Of a stretch of 47,895 nt of DNA, positions 25,123 through 33,513 are shown in pieces (within the stretch, counting starts at the first letter, position 1; each line of letters opens with the position of its first letter). Source of the DNA: Acidimicrobiales bacterium (GTDB lineage: Bacteria > Actinomycetota > Acidimicrobiia > Acidimicrobiales > RAAP-2); NCBI GenBank assembly GCA_015478655.1, contig JADMIJ010000024.1, positions 1 through 47,895 on the forward strand, given 5' to 3'. The notes under the pieces were generated by a model, which was given only the letters and a program-made list of their open reading frames with translations, was not told the origin of the DNA and did no database searches. The position numbers and the translations under genes are program-made.

Positions 25123-26556
25123 ATGACCTCGGCAGCCCCCGGCGCCGGCGGTGCCCCAGGAGAACTCCCTGATCCGATGGCCCTGCTCCGGAGCCGGAGC
25201 TACATCCAGCTCCTCATCCTGGCCGCCGTCATCGGCGTACCGGTCTCCGCCCTGGCCTACGGGTTCCTGAAGCTGGTCGCCGTGCTCCAGACGTGGTTGT
25301 TCGGCACCCTGCCCAAGCAGCTCGGATTCCAGGGAGTGCCGGCCTGGTGGCCGCTCCCGCTGCTGGCGGTGGCAGGCCTTCTGGTCAGCTCGGTCATCAG
25401 GTATCTCCCCGGAAAGGGAGGGCATTCCCCGGCCGACGGCTTCAAGGCGGGTGGGACGCCCGACCCCATCGATCTGCCCGGCGTCCTACTGGCCGCCCTC
25501 GCCACCCTGAGCCTGGGCGTGGTCCTCGGACCCGAGGCCCCGTTGATCGCCATGGGAGGCGGGCTCGGCGTGCTGGCCGTGCACCTGGCCAAGCGCGATG
25601 CGCCACCCACCGCGGCGGCCGTGATGGCCGCGGCCGGCAGCTTCGCCGCCATCAGCACGCTGTTCGGGTCGCCGATCGCCGGTGCCTTCCTGCTGATGGA
25701 GGCGGTGGGGCTCGGAGGACCAATGCTCGGGCTGGTCCTGGTCCCCGGCCTTCTGGCTGCCGGGGTGGGGACCCTCGTGTTCATCGGGCTCGACTCGCTG
25801 ACGGGCTTCGGGACCTTCTCCCTGGCCCTCCCCGGACTCCCTCTCTTCCACCACCCGACGGGAGCCATGTTCCTGTGGGCGCTGGCCTTCGGCCTGGTCG
25901 CCTCGGTGGCGGGCACCGGCATCCGCCTCCTGGCCCTGGCGGTGCGACCCCTCGTGGAGCGCCGGATGATCCTGTTCACCCCGCTGGTCGGCCTGGCCGT
26001 GGCCGGGCTGGCCATCGGGTTCGCCGAGGCAACCGGGAGGAGCTCGTCGACCGTCCTGTTCTCCGGGCAGTCGGCCCTGCCCGGGCTGGTGCAGCACGCG
26101 GCTGGTTGGACCGTCGGGGCCCTTCTGCTCCTCATCGTGTGCAAGGCGTTGGCCTACGGGATCTCGCTGTCCAGCTTCCGCGGGGGACCGGTGTTCCCGT
26201 CGCTCTTCATCGGCGCCGCCGGCGGGATTGCCGCCTCCCACCTCCCGGGCCTCTCCCTGGTGCCGGGCCTGGCCATGGGGATCGGGGCCATGTGCGCGGT
26301 GATGCTCAAGCTCCCGCTGACATCGACACTGCTGGCCACGCTCTTGCTGTACAGCGACGGATTGGCCGTCATGCCCCTGGTCATCGTGGCCGTGGTCGTG
26401 GCGTACGCCGCCACTGCGTGGATGCCCCAGACCGTGGCCGACCTGCGGCGAAAGACGGCTGTCGAACCGGCCGTCGCCGGCACCGGACCGTCCCACGCCC
26501 CGGCCGTCACCGCCGCGGATCCCGGCAACCCAGCGAGATCGACAGACCGTGGATGA
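25123..26556 (+). CDS. ClC-family chloride channel/antiporter
   Basis: A 477-residue protein (if ATG 25123 is used; ATG 25048 would add 25 residues) with about ten hydrophobic segments. ClC proteins are dimers moving Cl- passively or in exchange for H+. Seen: GKGGHSPADG (97-106) at the position of the Ser-containing anion loop, GPEAP (136-140) at the gating-Glu loop (E138), and SFRGGPVFPSLFIGAAGG at the third anion-binding loop. The gating Glu is kept, so transport coupling is possible. A hydrophilic tail of about 40 residues has no CBS domain. The start has no clear ribosome site. Confidence 0.88.
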   Translation: MTSAAPGAGGAPGELPDPMALLRSRSYIQLLILAAVIGVPVSALAYGFLKLVAVLQTWLFGTLPKQLGFQGVPAWWPLPLLAVAGLLVSSVIRYLPGKGGHSPADGFKAGGTPDPIDLPGVLLAALATLSLGVVLGPEAPLIAMGGGLGVLAVHLAKRDAPPTAAAVMAAAGSFAAISTLFGSPIAGAFLLMEAVGLGGPMLGLVLVPGLLAAGVGTLVFIGLDSLTGFGTFSLALPGLPLFHHPTGAMFLWALAFGLVASVAGTGIRLLALAVRPLVERRMILFTPLVGLAVAGLAIGFAEATGRSSSTVLFSGQSALPGLVQHAAGWTVGALLLLIVCKALAYGISLSSFRGGPVFPSLFIGAAGGIAASHLPGLSLVPGLAMGIGAMCAVMLKLPLTSTLLATLLLYSDGLAVMPLVIVAVVVAYAATAWMPQTVADLRRKTAVEPAVAGTGPSHAPAVTAADPGNPARSTDRG

Positions 26557-26744
26557 GAAACAGCACCACTGGTCCCGCGCATCGTCAACGGCGCGCCGAT
26601 GGTAGGCCGCGACCTGATCCAGGCCATCGTCGTGCTCCCTGATCCTCGGGTTCTGGCTGCCGGGCAACAACCACTGTCTGATCGTGTCGAAATGACTGCT
26701 CCCGCCGCCACGCCCGCCAGCGGGGACCACAGCTGGAGGCGTCC

Positions 26745-27887
26745 GTGATCGTGGCCAAGATCGCCGCCGTCATCGTCGGCACCGTGGTGGTGCTGGCCGT
26801 GCTGGTCTCCGCGCTGGAAACGGTGGTCCTCCCCCGCGGCTTCACCCGCATCGGCCGCTTCTCCTTCGCGGTGGCGGACCGGGTCCTCATCCACCGCTGG
26901 GGCAGCCGCCAGCGTGAGGACAACCTCCGCGCCCTCTACGCGCCCATCGCCCTGGTGAGCCTGCCCCTGCTGTGGATGCTGTGCGTCACCCTCGGCTTCT
27001 CCCTGATCTTCTGGGGGATCAGCCACGACACCGCCCAACGGGCTTTCGAGATCAGCGGCTCCTCGCTGTTGACCCTGGGGTTCGCCGAGCCATCAGGAAC
27101 CGGCCGGATCGCGTTGTCATTCGTGGAGGCCACTATCGGGCTCGGCCTTGTCGCCCTGCTGATCAGCTACCTACCCACCATCTACGCCGCCCACCACGGG
27201 AGAGGCAACGGGATCAGCCGGCTGCGCCCCTTTGCCGGCACGCCGGCCGCACCGGTTTCCCTACTGGCCAACCTGCAGCGGTCGAGGTCACTGGACAATC
27301 CCGAGCTCTGGCAGGCCATGGGCACCTGGTTACTCGAGCTCGAACAGACCCACACGTCCTTTCCCGCCCTCGCCTACTTCCCCGAGACATCACCTGACCA
27401 GTCGTGGGTGGCGTCCGTGGGCTCCGTCCTCGACGGGAGCGCGTTGCTGCTCTCGGCTTCGGACGCCACCAGCGGGAACCGCGAGGGCATCGGGGGCCCC
27501 ATGCTGGTCCTGGCCAACGGGATACCGGCCCTGGTGCGGATCGGGAGGGCCGCCGGCCTGCCCATCGAGCCGCCCGCGCTGCTGGTCGACCTCATGGCCT
27601 CGTGGTCCCAACCGGCCCCGAGTGTGTCCATCCGGCGCCAGGAGTACATGGCGGCCCTCGACCAGCTCGGATCGGTGATCGATGTGCCCGAAGGGGAACG
27701 GGATGAGTGCTGGCAACGGTTCGCGTGGATCCGTTCCGGCTACGACCTCGCCCTCCGGGGCCTGGCCGGGCTCACCCGCGCTCCCCCCTCGCCGTGGACC
27801 ACCGACCGACCGGCCGAGGTCGGCCGTCCCCGGGTCCTGGTCCGCCGTCCCATCCGGGTGGATTGGACGATTAGCGATTCGGGATGA
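26745..27887 (+). CDS. Potassium-channel-like membrane protein with altered selectivity filter
   Basis: A 380-residue protein starting at GTG 26745 (GGAGG about 7 bp upstream). Three hydrophobic segments: 4-28, 66-92 and 122-148. Between the last two is a pore-helix-like SSLLTLGFAEPSG (106-118), comparable to an Ion_trans_2 pore, but the filter reads TLGF rather than TVGYG. The remaining 230 residues are cytoplasmic-looking, with conserved-looking helical blocks (NPELWQAMGTWLLELEQTH). This may be a divergent cation channel or a non-conducting sensor. It lies 188 bp after the ClC gene on the same strand, so coordinated ion handling is possible. Confidence 0.65.
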   Translation: MIVAKIAAVIVGTVVVLAVLVSALETVVLPRGFTRIGRFSFAVADRVLIHRWGSRQREDNLRALYAPIALVSLPLLWMLCVTLGFSLIFWGISHDTAQRAFEISGSSLLTLGFAEPSGTGRIALSFVEATIGLGLVALLISYLPTIYAAHHGRGNGISRLRPFAGTPAAPVSLLANLQRSRSLDNPELWQAMGTWLLELEQTHTSFPALAYFPETSPDQSWVASVGSVLDGSALLLSASDATSGNREGIGGPMLVLANGIPALVRIGRAAGLPIEPPALLVDLMASWSQPAPSVSIRRQEYMAALDQLGSVIDVPEGERDECWQRFAWIRSGYDLALRGLAGLTRAPPSPWTTDRPAEVGRPRVLVRRPIRVDWTISDSG

Positions 27888-27908
27888 CAGACACTGGGAA
27901 CGAAGGGA

Positions 27909-29300
27909 TCAGACCCCGCTGATGGCGTGGACCTGGCCGGCGGCGATGGCCCGGCCCAGGGCGGCGAAGTCGCGTTCGTTCTGGTCGGCGTAGGACCAGG
28001 CAAAGCGGCACATGGCCTGGTCGAACCGGTCACCGCGGCCGAGGTAGGAACCCATGGCGATCGCATCCCCCGACCGGGCATGGGCGCGGGCCAGGGTCCA
28101 GCCGCACATCTGGGCATAGATGCCGAAGACCTCGGGCGTCACCTGCTCCACGTCGAAGGATGCCTTCCAGTCCCAGAGCTGGCGCACGTAGAAGTCACGG
28201 GCCACGCCGTCCTCCCCGAGAAACCGGTCCCAGCCGAGGAAGATGTCGCTGGCGCCCTGCATGAGGCGCTGGCCCTCGACCACCCGCTGCCCGTGATGGG
28301 AGAACTCACTCGTGCCGAGGAAGGGTTCGCCCACTGCCGACTCCGCCTCTTTCACCTGGAGGAAGAGAGGGTCGGCGAGGTCCCGCCCCACGAACAGGGC
28401 GACCCAGCACCGGGTGCCGACGCTGCCGACGCCGACCACCTTGCGGGCCAGGTCGACGAACTCGTACTTGTCGAGCAGCCGCTGGCGGTCACCGGACAGG
28501 GTGTGGCGGTACTCCGACATGGCGTCGTAGAGGTTTCCAACGGTCTGCTTCGAGTACACATCGGTGAACACATCATCGGCCGGCACCATGAGCGGCGGGT
28601 TGTGAACGAACCGCAGCTCCCCGTCGACTTGCGAGGTCAGCTTGCCCAGGGCGGCCAGATGATCCTTCGACTGCGCCTTGGTCACCCGTCGCTGAAAGGT
28701 CTCGGCGACCTTGTGGCCGGCCTGCGCGCCCCACCGGGCGGCGATGGTGGCGGCGTCCAACCGCGAGTACCAGATCTCGAGGTCGCGCATGGTGGCGAAC
28801 TCCCGCATGGCCGTGCGGTAGGAGCACGCACCCTGCGCCACGATGGACGAGCGCACCCCCTGGTCGAGGTGGCGGCTGCGGGAGGCGATCTCCAGACTGG
28901 CGGCCAGGCGCTTCAGATCCCATTCGAACGGCCCCGGGACGGTCTCGTCGAAGTCGTTGACGTCGAAGATCAGGTCGCGTTCGGGCGAGGCGAAGCCGCC
29001 GAAGTTGGAGAGATGGGCGTCCCCGCACAGCTGCACTTCCAGGCCGGTCTGCTCCATGTGGGCCAGATCGGCGGCCATCACGGCCGCCGCTCCTCGAAAG
29101 AAGGCGAAGGCCGAGGCGGCCATCCTCCCGTAGCGGATGGGCACCAGTTCCGGGACCCGGGTGGTGGCCTGAAGGGCCAGGATCTCGAGCGGATCCGTGC
29201 GCGTGGCCGGCGGCTCCCACTCCCCGTGCCCGGCCCGGGGCACCCTGCCCCGGATCCGGCGCCCGAAGGACGATCGCTCTGCTGGCGTCCCCCGTCTCAT
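27909..29300 (-). CDS. DUF2252-family protein
   Basis: A 463-residue protein of the DUF2252 family, which has a protein-kinase-like/APH-like fold but no proven reaction. Seen: RVPELVPIRYGRMAASAFAFFRG (48-70), CGDAHLSNFGGF (92-103) resembling the catalytic GDxHxxN loop of kinase-like phosphotransferases, VNDFDETVPGPFEWDLKRLAAS (114-135), and the C-terminal GWTLARAHARSGD with QMCRFAWSYADQNERDF-like sequence. The ATG at 29298-29300 is used. The LapA-domain gene ends 24 bp upstream on the same strand, so they are probably co-transcribed. It converges with the channel-like gene. Confidence 0.88.
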   Translation of the reverse strand: MRRGTPAERSSFGRRIRGRVPRAGHGEWEPPATRTDPLEILALQATTRVPELVPIRYGRMAASAFAFFRGAAAVMAADLAHMEQTGLEVQLCGDAHLSNFGGFASPERDLIFDVNDFDETVPGPFEWDLKRLAASLEIASRSRHLDQGVRSSIVAQGACSYRTAMREFATMRDLEIWYSRLDAATIAARWGAQAGHKVAETFQRRVTKAQSKDHLAALGKLTSQVDGELRFVHNPPLMVPADDVFTDVYSKQTVGNLYDAMSEYRHTLSGDRQRLLDKYEFVDLARKVVGVGSVGTRCWVALFVGRDLADPLFLQVKEAESAVGEPFLGTSEFSHHGQRVVEGQRLMQGASDIFLGWDRFLGEDGVARDFYVRQLWDWKASFDVEQVTPEVFGIYAQMCGWTLARAHARSGDAIAMGSYLGRGDRFDQAMCRFAWSYADQNERDFAALGRAIAAGQVHAISGV

Positions 29301-29324
29301 GGCGCCATCATCGCGCCGACTCGG

Positions 29325-29609
29325 TTAGGCCCGGTCGGCTGCCGCCTTCCGCCGCCGGCGCACCAGGATGAACAGACGGTCGGCGCCTGCGCCGAGGAGG
29401 GCGGCGATGAGCAGCACCCAGATGAGGCTGAGCTGGGTGTTGAAGAACACGAACCCGACCTTGACGGTCTGGCTGTTGTCGAGCACGAACGCGATGAGGA
29501 GGATCACCGCCAGCCCGGCCACGACGATCCGGACGATCTCGCGGGTCTCGCGCTTGTGGCCGGGGCTCCGGCCCGAGCCGTGGCTCGACATGCCCTCGGG
29601 GTTGGCCAT
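29325..29609 (-). CDS. LapA-domain (DUF1049) small membrane protein
   Basis: A 94-residue protein with a basic N-terminus (GRSPGHKRETREIVRIV), two membrane helices (about 28-45 and 58-80) and the intervening LDNSQTVKVGFVFFNTQLSLIWVLLIAALLGAG, the LapA/DUF1049 signature. A basic tail (RRRRK) follows. AAGGAG lies 6 bp before the ATG at 29607-29609. A hairpin and a TACTGT -10-like element sit upstream. In proteobacteria LapA helps lipopolysaccharide assembly; actinobacteria lack that, so the role here is unknown. Confidence 0.82.
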   Translation of the reverse strand: MANPEGMSSHGSGRSPGHKRETREIVRIVVAGLAVILLIAFVLDNSQTVKVGFVFFNTQLSLIWVLLIAALLGAGADRLFILVRRRRKAAADRA

Positions 29610-29623
29610 GGGTCGCTCCTTCG

Positions 29624-29639
29624 GTTGGCGGATGCCAAC
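29624..29639. repeat. Inverted repeat GTTGGC-GGAT-GCCAAC before the LapA-domain gene
   Basis: A perfect 6-bp stem with a 4-base loop, 2 bp upstream of the Shine-Dalgarno (29616-29621, minus strand). In the RNA it would form a hairpin next to the ribosome site; in DNA it could be an operator downstream of TACTGT (29653-29658). Confidence 0.4.
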
Positions 29640-29652
29640 ATCCGCGGGAACG

Positions 29653-29658
29653 ACAGTA
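29653..29658 (-). promoter_or_regulatory. Candidate -10 element (TACTGT) for the LapA-domain gene
   Basis: TACTGT on the minus strand lies about 43 bp before the ATG at 29609, leaving a short 5' leader that contains the hairpin and a good ribosome site. Confidence 0.3.
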
Positions 29659-29737
29659 CCCGGCACACCACAAGGGGGCAGGGATCGGGCCCGGGTCACA
29701 GGCAGGGTCGGATCGGCCCCTGCGCTCAAGTGAAGGA

Positions 29738-29779
29738 CGTCAGGGGAAGTGCGTCGGCGGAAGAGCGTCAGGGGAAGAG
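29738..29779 (-). repeat. Three 14-bp tandem repeats spanning the nuoN stop codon
   Basis: Three imperfect copies, 29766-29779, 29752-29765 and 29738-29751 on the minus strand: CTCTTCCCCTGACG, CTCTTCCGCCGACG and CACTTCCCCTGACG. The first contains the nuoN TGA (29768-29770). The other copies lie just after it, so the end of nuoN appears to have been duplicated. Confidence 0.7.
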
Positions 29780-31480
29780 CAGAGTCGCCTGGTGGGCGAA
29801 GTCCAGGATCGGACCGGGAATGATCCCGAAGACCACGGTGAACCCCACCGACAAGCCGATGGCCAACCAGGTCAACCTCGGAACGGCCACCGGTCCCCGC
29901 TCGGTGACCGAATCCAGCGGAGGGGCATCGGTGAGCACCCGGAGGCTGGACACCGGGTCGCCGGTGTCCCTGCTGGTCGGGGATCCCCGCCCGTCGCCGG
30001 CACGGTCGTCGGCACGGTCGCCGGCCCAACCCCCGTCGCCGGGAGTGTCGTCTGGCCTGCCAACGCCGGCAGCGCTGTCGGCCCCGTCGGCGACATCTCC
30101 GACCGGGCCCACCGGTGAGAACATGGTGACCGCCACCCGCAGGTAGAAGAAGGCGGCGACGGCCGCCGACACCATGGCGATGGCCGCCAGAACGTAGGCG
30201 CGGGTGGCCTCTGCTGCCGCCACCACCTCGAACTTGGCCAGGAACCCGGTGGTGAACGGCACCCCGGCCTGCCCTAGCAACAGCACGGCGAAGGCCAGCG
30301 CCAGCAGCGGCTGCCGTCGGGCCAGGCCCCGGTAGTCCGAGATCTGATGACCCGTGTCCCCCGGCCGGGACATCACGGTGATCACCGCGAACGAGCCGAT
30401 CACCAGGAACATGTAGGTGATGATGTAGTAGAGCGATGCGGCCACGCCCCGGGTGGTGGCTGCCTCCACGCCGAGGAGGATGAAGCCGGCGTGGTTGATG
30501 GACGAGTACGCCATCATCCGCTTCACGTCCCGCTGCATCAAGGCCACCGTGGCCCCGACCACCAGGCTGAGAATGGCCAGTCCCCAGATGATGGGTTGCC
30601 AGTCGGTCCGCGCCGTGGCGAACGTGGACACGAACACCCGGAGCAGGGCGGCGAACGCCCCGGCCTTGGCCACGGCGGCCATGAAGCCGGTGACCGGAGA
30701 CGGGGATCCCTGATAGACGTCGGGCGACCACATGTGGAAGGGCACGGCGGCGATCTTGAAGCCGAAGCCCACCAACAGGAGCGCCAGCCCACCCAGCAGG
30801 ACGCCGTTGGAGGCGATCACGTTCCGGGACAGGTAGTCGGCGATCTGGGGCAGGTTGGTCGATCCCGTCGCGCCATAGGTCAGGGCGATCCCGTAGACGA
30901 ACACCGCGGAGGAGAAGGCCCCGAGCACGAAGTACTTGAGGGCCGCCTCGCCCGACTCCGCCCGCTTGTGGTTGAAGGCGGCCAGCACGTAGAGGGCGAT
31001 GGAGAGGATCTCGAGGCCCAGGAAGACCACGATGAGATCGTTGGCCGCCCCCATCATCATCGCCCCCGATGCCGACATCATGGCCAGCACGTGGAACTCG
31101 GGCCCTTCCACACCCTCGCGACGGAGGTACCCATCCCCGATCAACGCGGTGAGCAGCATGGCCATGGCCACCACGATCTGGATGAACACGTCGAATCCGT
31201 CGAAGGCGATGGCGCCCGCCACCGTCACCTGGGCACCGTGAGTGCTGATCTGGTCCCACTGGAACAGCCCGGCGACGAGGGCGGCCACCGACACGGCGGC
31301 GGTGATCCACGTTCCCACGCCGACGGTCAGGATCTTGCGGAACAACGAGGACGCCACCATCAGCGCCAACGCGCCACCGATCATGATCAGCATGGGCAGG
31401 ATGCTCAGGTAGTCGACATGGGGGACGTGGGTGGTCGGGGTCGCCGGAGAGCTGGCGGCCAGCAGGCCGAGGGGGGACAT
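29768..31480 (-). CDS. nuoN: NADH-quinone oxidoreductase subunit N
   Basis: A 570-residue antiporter-like membrane subunit of complex I, part of the proton-pumping arm. Seen: an N-terminal helix, GLEILSIALYVLAAFNHKR with the key Glu, ALKYFVLGAFSSAVFVYG, the discontinuous-helix region with FKIAAVPFHMWSPDVYQG, and MMAYSSINHAGFILLG. An unusual hydrophilic, Asp/Gly/Pro-rich insertion of about 75 residues (roughly 455-530) sits before the last helix. The ATG overlaps the nuoM stop as TGATG. It is the last gene of the operon. Confidence 0.94.
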   Translation of the reverse strand: MSPLGLLAASSPATPTTHVPHVDYLSILPMLIMIGGALALMVASSLFRKILTVGVGTWITAAVSVAALVAGLFQWDQISTHGAQVTVAGAIAFDGFDVFIQIVVAMAMLLTALIGDGYLRREGVEGPEFHVLAMMSASGAMMMGAANDLIVVFLGLEILSIALYVLAAFNHKRAESGEAALKYFVLGAFSSAVFVYGIALTYGATGSTNLPQIADYLSRNVIASNGVLLGGLALLLVGFGFKIAAVPFHMWSPDVYQGSPSPVTGFMAAVAKAGAFAALLRVFVSTFATARTDWQPIIWGLAILSLVVGATVALMQRDVKRMMAYSSINHAGFILLGVEAATTRGVAASLYYIITYMFLVIGSFAVITVMSRPGDTGHQISDYRGLARRQPLLALAFAVLLLGQAGVPFTTGFLAKFEVVAAAEATRAYVLAAIAMVSAAVAAFFYLRVAVTMFSPVGPVGDVADGADSAAGVGRPDDTPGDGGWAGDRADDRAGDGRGSPTSRDTGDPVSSLRVLTDAPPLDSVTERGPVAVPRLTWLAIGLSVGFTVVFGIIPGPILDFAHQATLLFP

Positions 31481-33114
31481 CAGGGGGTCCCTCCCGTCGG
31501 CGTGGTGCTCGCCCGCGACGGACCGGCCGGCCGGTTCGATCCGGCCAACGCCGACCCGGAGAGCCGGTGCGAGGACGGCGTCGACGCCGATCCGGCGTGG
31601 AGCCCGGCGGGGAGCGGGGTGTGGGTGACCTGGTCAACGTGGATGACCAGCCGATCGACGGATGGGCCGATCCGGTCGATCACGGGCTTGGGGAACACGC
31701 CCAGCGCCACGATGAGGATGATCAGCGGAGCCACGATGAGCCGCTCGTTCCACCCCAGGTCCGGAGTCTTGGCGTCCTCGTCGCTCGGTTCGCCGTGGAA
31801 CGCCTGCTGGTAGGCCCACAGCAGGTAGACGGCGGCCACCACCACCCCGGTGGTGGCGACCACTGCCCACCACCGATGGGCCACGAACGTCCCGATGAGC
31901 ACGAGGAACTCGCCCACGAACCCGTTGAGACCGGGTAGGCCGATGGAGGCCATCATGGCCACGGTGAACAGCCCGGCCAGCACGGGGGCCGGCGATTGCA
32001 GCCCTCGAAGCCCGGACACCTGCCAGGTCTTGCGGCGTTGGTAGATCCATCCGACCAGGATGAACATGGTGGCCATGATCAGGCCGTGATTGACCATCTG
32101 GAGCACTCCGCCGGTCAGGCCCTGGCTGTTGAGGGCAAAGGTCCCCAACACGATGAACCCGACCTGGGCCAGTGACGAGTAGGCCAGCAGTCGCTTCAGG
32201 TCGCGTTGGGCGCAGGCCACCAACGCCCCGTAGACGATCCCGATCACGGCCAGGGTCAGCAACAGGGGTGCCAAGGTGCGGGTGGCCTGAGGGAAGAGGT
32301 TCAGGTCGAAGCGGATGATCCCGTAGGTTCCGAGTTTGGCCATCACCGCGGCCAACAGGACCGCCCCGGCGGTGGGGGCCTCGGCATAGGCATCGGGCGA
32401 CCAGGTGTGGAAGGGGAAGACCGGCGTCTTCACGGCGAAGGCGGCCGTGAAGGCCAGGAAGAGCAGCGTCCCCTCGGTCCCGGAGAGATGGGTGTGCATC
32501 AGGGCCGGCAGCTCGAAGGTCAGCGTCCCCGTCTGGGACTGATGGATGAACGCCACCGCCAGGATGCCGACCAGGAGGAAGGCCGAGCCGGCGAAGGTGT
32601 AGATGAAGAATTTGATGGCGGCATAGCCCCGGCGGGCATAGCCCCAGCCACCGATGACGAAGTACGCAGGGACCAGCGTCAGCTCGAAGAAGAGGAAGAA
32701 CAGCACGAGGTCGAGGGAGACGAAGCTTCCGAGGCAGGCCGCCTCGAGGAGGAGGAGCCACGCCACGAACGAACGGGGATCGCGCCGGACCCGGGCCCCG
32801 AGCATGGTCAACGGGAACAGGAGAGCCGTCATGAGGAGGAGGAAGAGCGAGATGCCGTCGATCCCCACGGACCAGCGGATGCCCAGGTCCTTGGCCCAGA
32901 CGTGATCGGAGACCAGCTGGTAGCCGCCGTCTCCGGTCTTGAATTGGAAGGCGATCGCCACCGCCACGGCCAGGGTGACCACCACCACGACCAGGCCCAA
33001 CATCTCGTGGAACCACCGGCTCACGGCCTGGCGCGGCACCAGCGCCACCACGGCGGCGCCGATGGCCGGCACCAGTACCAGCACGGTGAGGTAGGGGAAC
33101 TGGGTCGTCGACAT
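31480..33114 (-). CDS. nuoM: NADH-quinone oxidoreductase subunit M
   Basis: A 544-residue antiporter-like subunit. Seen: SVGIDGISLFLLLMTALLFP, FFLFFELTLVPAYFVIGGWGY with the proton-path Glu, KTPVFPFHTWSPDAYAEAPTAG with the core Lys and His, KRLLAYSSLAQVGFI and LPGLNGFVGEFLVL, all diagnostic of NuoM rather than NuoL. The C-terminal 45 residues are a Ser/Thr/Pro-rich tail. It should be preceded by nuoL but follows nuoK after only 93 bp. Its ATG overlaps the stop of a 29-codon frame as TGATG. Confidence 0.95.
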   Translation of the reverse strand: MSTTQFPYLTVLVLVPAIGAAVVALVPRQAVSRWFHEMLGLVVVVVTLAVAVAIAFQFKTGDGGYQLVSDHVWAKDLGIRWSVGIDGISLFLLLMTALLFPLTMLGARVRRDPRSFVAWLLLLEAACLGSFVSLDLVLFFLFFELTLVPAYFVIGGWGYARRGYAAIKFFIYTFAGSAFLLVGILAVAFIHQSQTGTLTFELPALMHTHLSGTEGTLLFLAFTAAFAVKTPVFPFHTWSPDAYAEAPTAGAVLLAAVMAKLGTYGIIRFDLNLFPQATRTLAPLLLTLAVIGIVYGALVACAQRDLKRLLAYSSLAQVGFIVLGTFALNSQGLTGGVLQMVNHGLIMATMFILVGWIYQRRKTWQVSGLRGLQSPAPVLAGLFTVAMMASIGLPGLNGFVGEFLVLIGTFVAHRWWAVVATTGVVVAAVYLLWAYQQAFHGEPSDEDAKTPDLGWNERLIVAPLIILIVALGVFPKPVIDRIGPSVDRLVIHVDQVTHTPLPAGLHAGSASTPSSHRLSGSALAGSNRPAGPSRASTTPTGGTP

Positions 33115-33203
33115 CAGGTCCTGACCGCTCCCGAGGCGGGGCTGTCAGCCACGGAGAGGCAGGTGGCGGCGCAGGTCGCGGCGAGACACTTCAGGGGCGG
33201 CAT
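33114..33203 (-). CDS. Possible 29-residue peptide in the place of nuoL
   Basis: ATG (33201-33203) to TGA (33114-33116), 29 codons filling nearly the whole nuoK-nuoM gap, with the TGA overlapping the nuoM ATG. The peptide (MPPLKCLAATCAATCLSVAD, then a short tail) has four-residue-spaced Cys but no resemblance to NuoL that I can see. It may help translational coupling to nuoM, or be a deletion scar. Codon-level evidence that it is translated is lacking. Confidence 0.25.
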   Translation of the reverse strand: MPPLKCLAATCAATCLSVADSPASGAVRT

Positions 33204-33207
33204 GCGG

Positions 33208-33513
33208 TCAGCCCTTCATCAAGTGGAGGTCGTCGGCGTTGGCAGTGGACCGGCGGCGGAAGATGGCGACGACGATTCCCAGCCCGACGACCACCTCGGC
33301 GGCGGCCACCACCAACACGAAGAACACCAGGACCTGTCCACCGATGTCGTGCAGCATGCGGGCGAAGGTCACGAAGGTGAGGTTGGCCGCGTTGAGCATG
33401 AGCTCCACGCACATGAACATGACCAGTACGTTGCGCCGGACCAGGACGCCGATGGCGCCGATAGAGAACAGGACCACTCCGAGGGCCAGGTACCAGTCGG
33501 GATTGATGGTCAC
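33208..33513 (-). CDS. nuoK: NADH-quinone oxidoreductase subunit K
   Basis: A 101-residue subunit with three membrane helices, the usual length. Seen: [42 protein letters not shown] with the conserved Glu of helix 2, and [25 protein letters not shown] with the second conserved Glu. The start is GTG overlapping the nuoJ stop (GTGA). It couples quinone reduction to the antiporter arm. Confidence 0.95.
   Translation of the reverse strand: MTINPDWYLALGVVLFSIGAIGVLVRRNVLVMFMCVELMLNAANLTFVTFARMLHDIGGQVLVFFVLVVAAAEVVVGLGIVVAIFRRRSTANADDLHLMKG

Noticed and set aside
22646-25126. A very long plus-strand open frame (826 codons)
   Set aside because: It runs antisense to three minus-strand genes with clear protein features; its own sequence is low-complexity Arg/Gly/His/Pro with no domain. 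GC-rich DNA gives many such frames.
27927-30146. A 739-codon plus-strand open frame
   Set aside because: Antisense to DUF2252, the LapA gene and nuoN; no recognisable motif.
31480-33114. The possibility that this gene is nuoL, so that nuoM would be the missing one
   Set aside because: FFELTLVPAYFVIGG and LPGLNGFVGEF are NuoM signatures, and the C-terminus lacks the long NuoL lateral helix.
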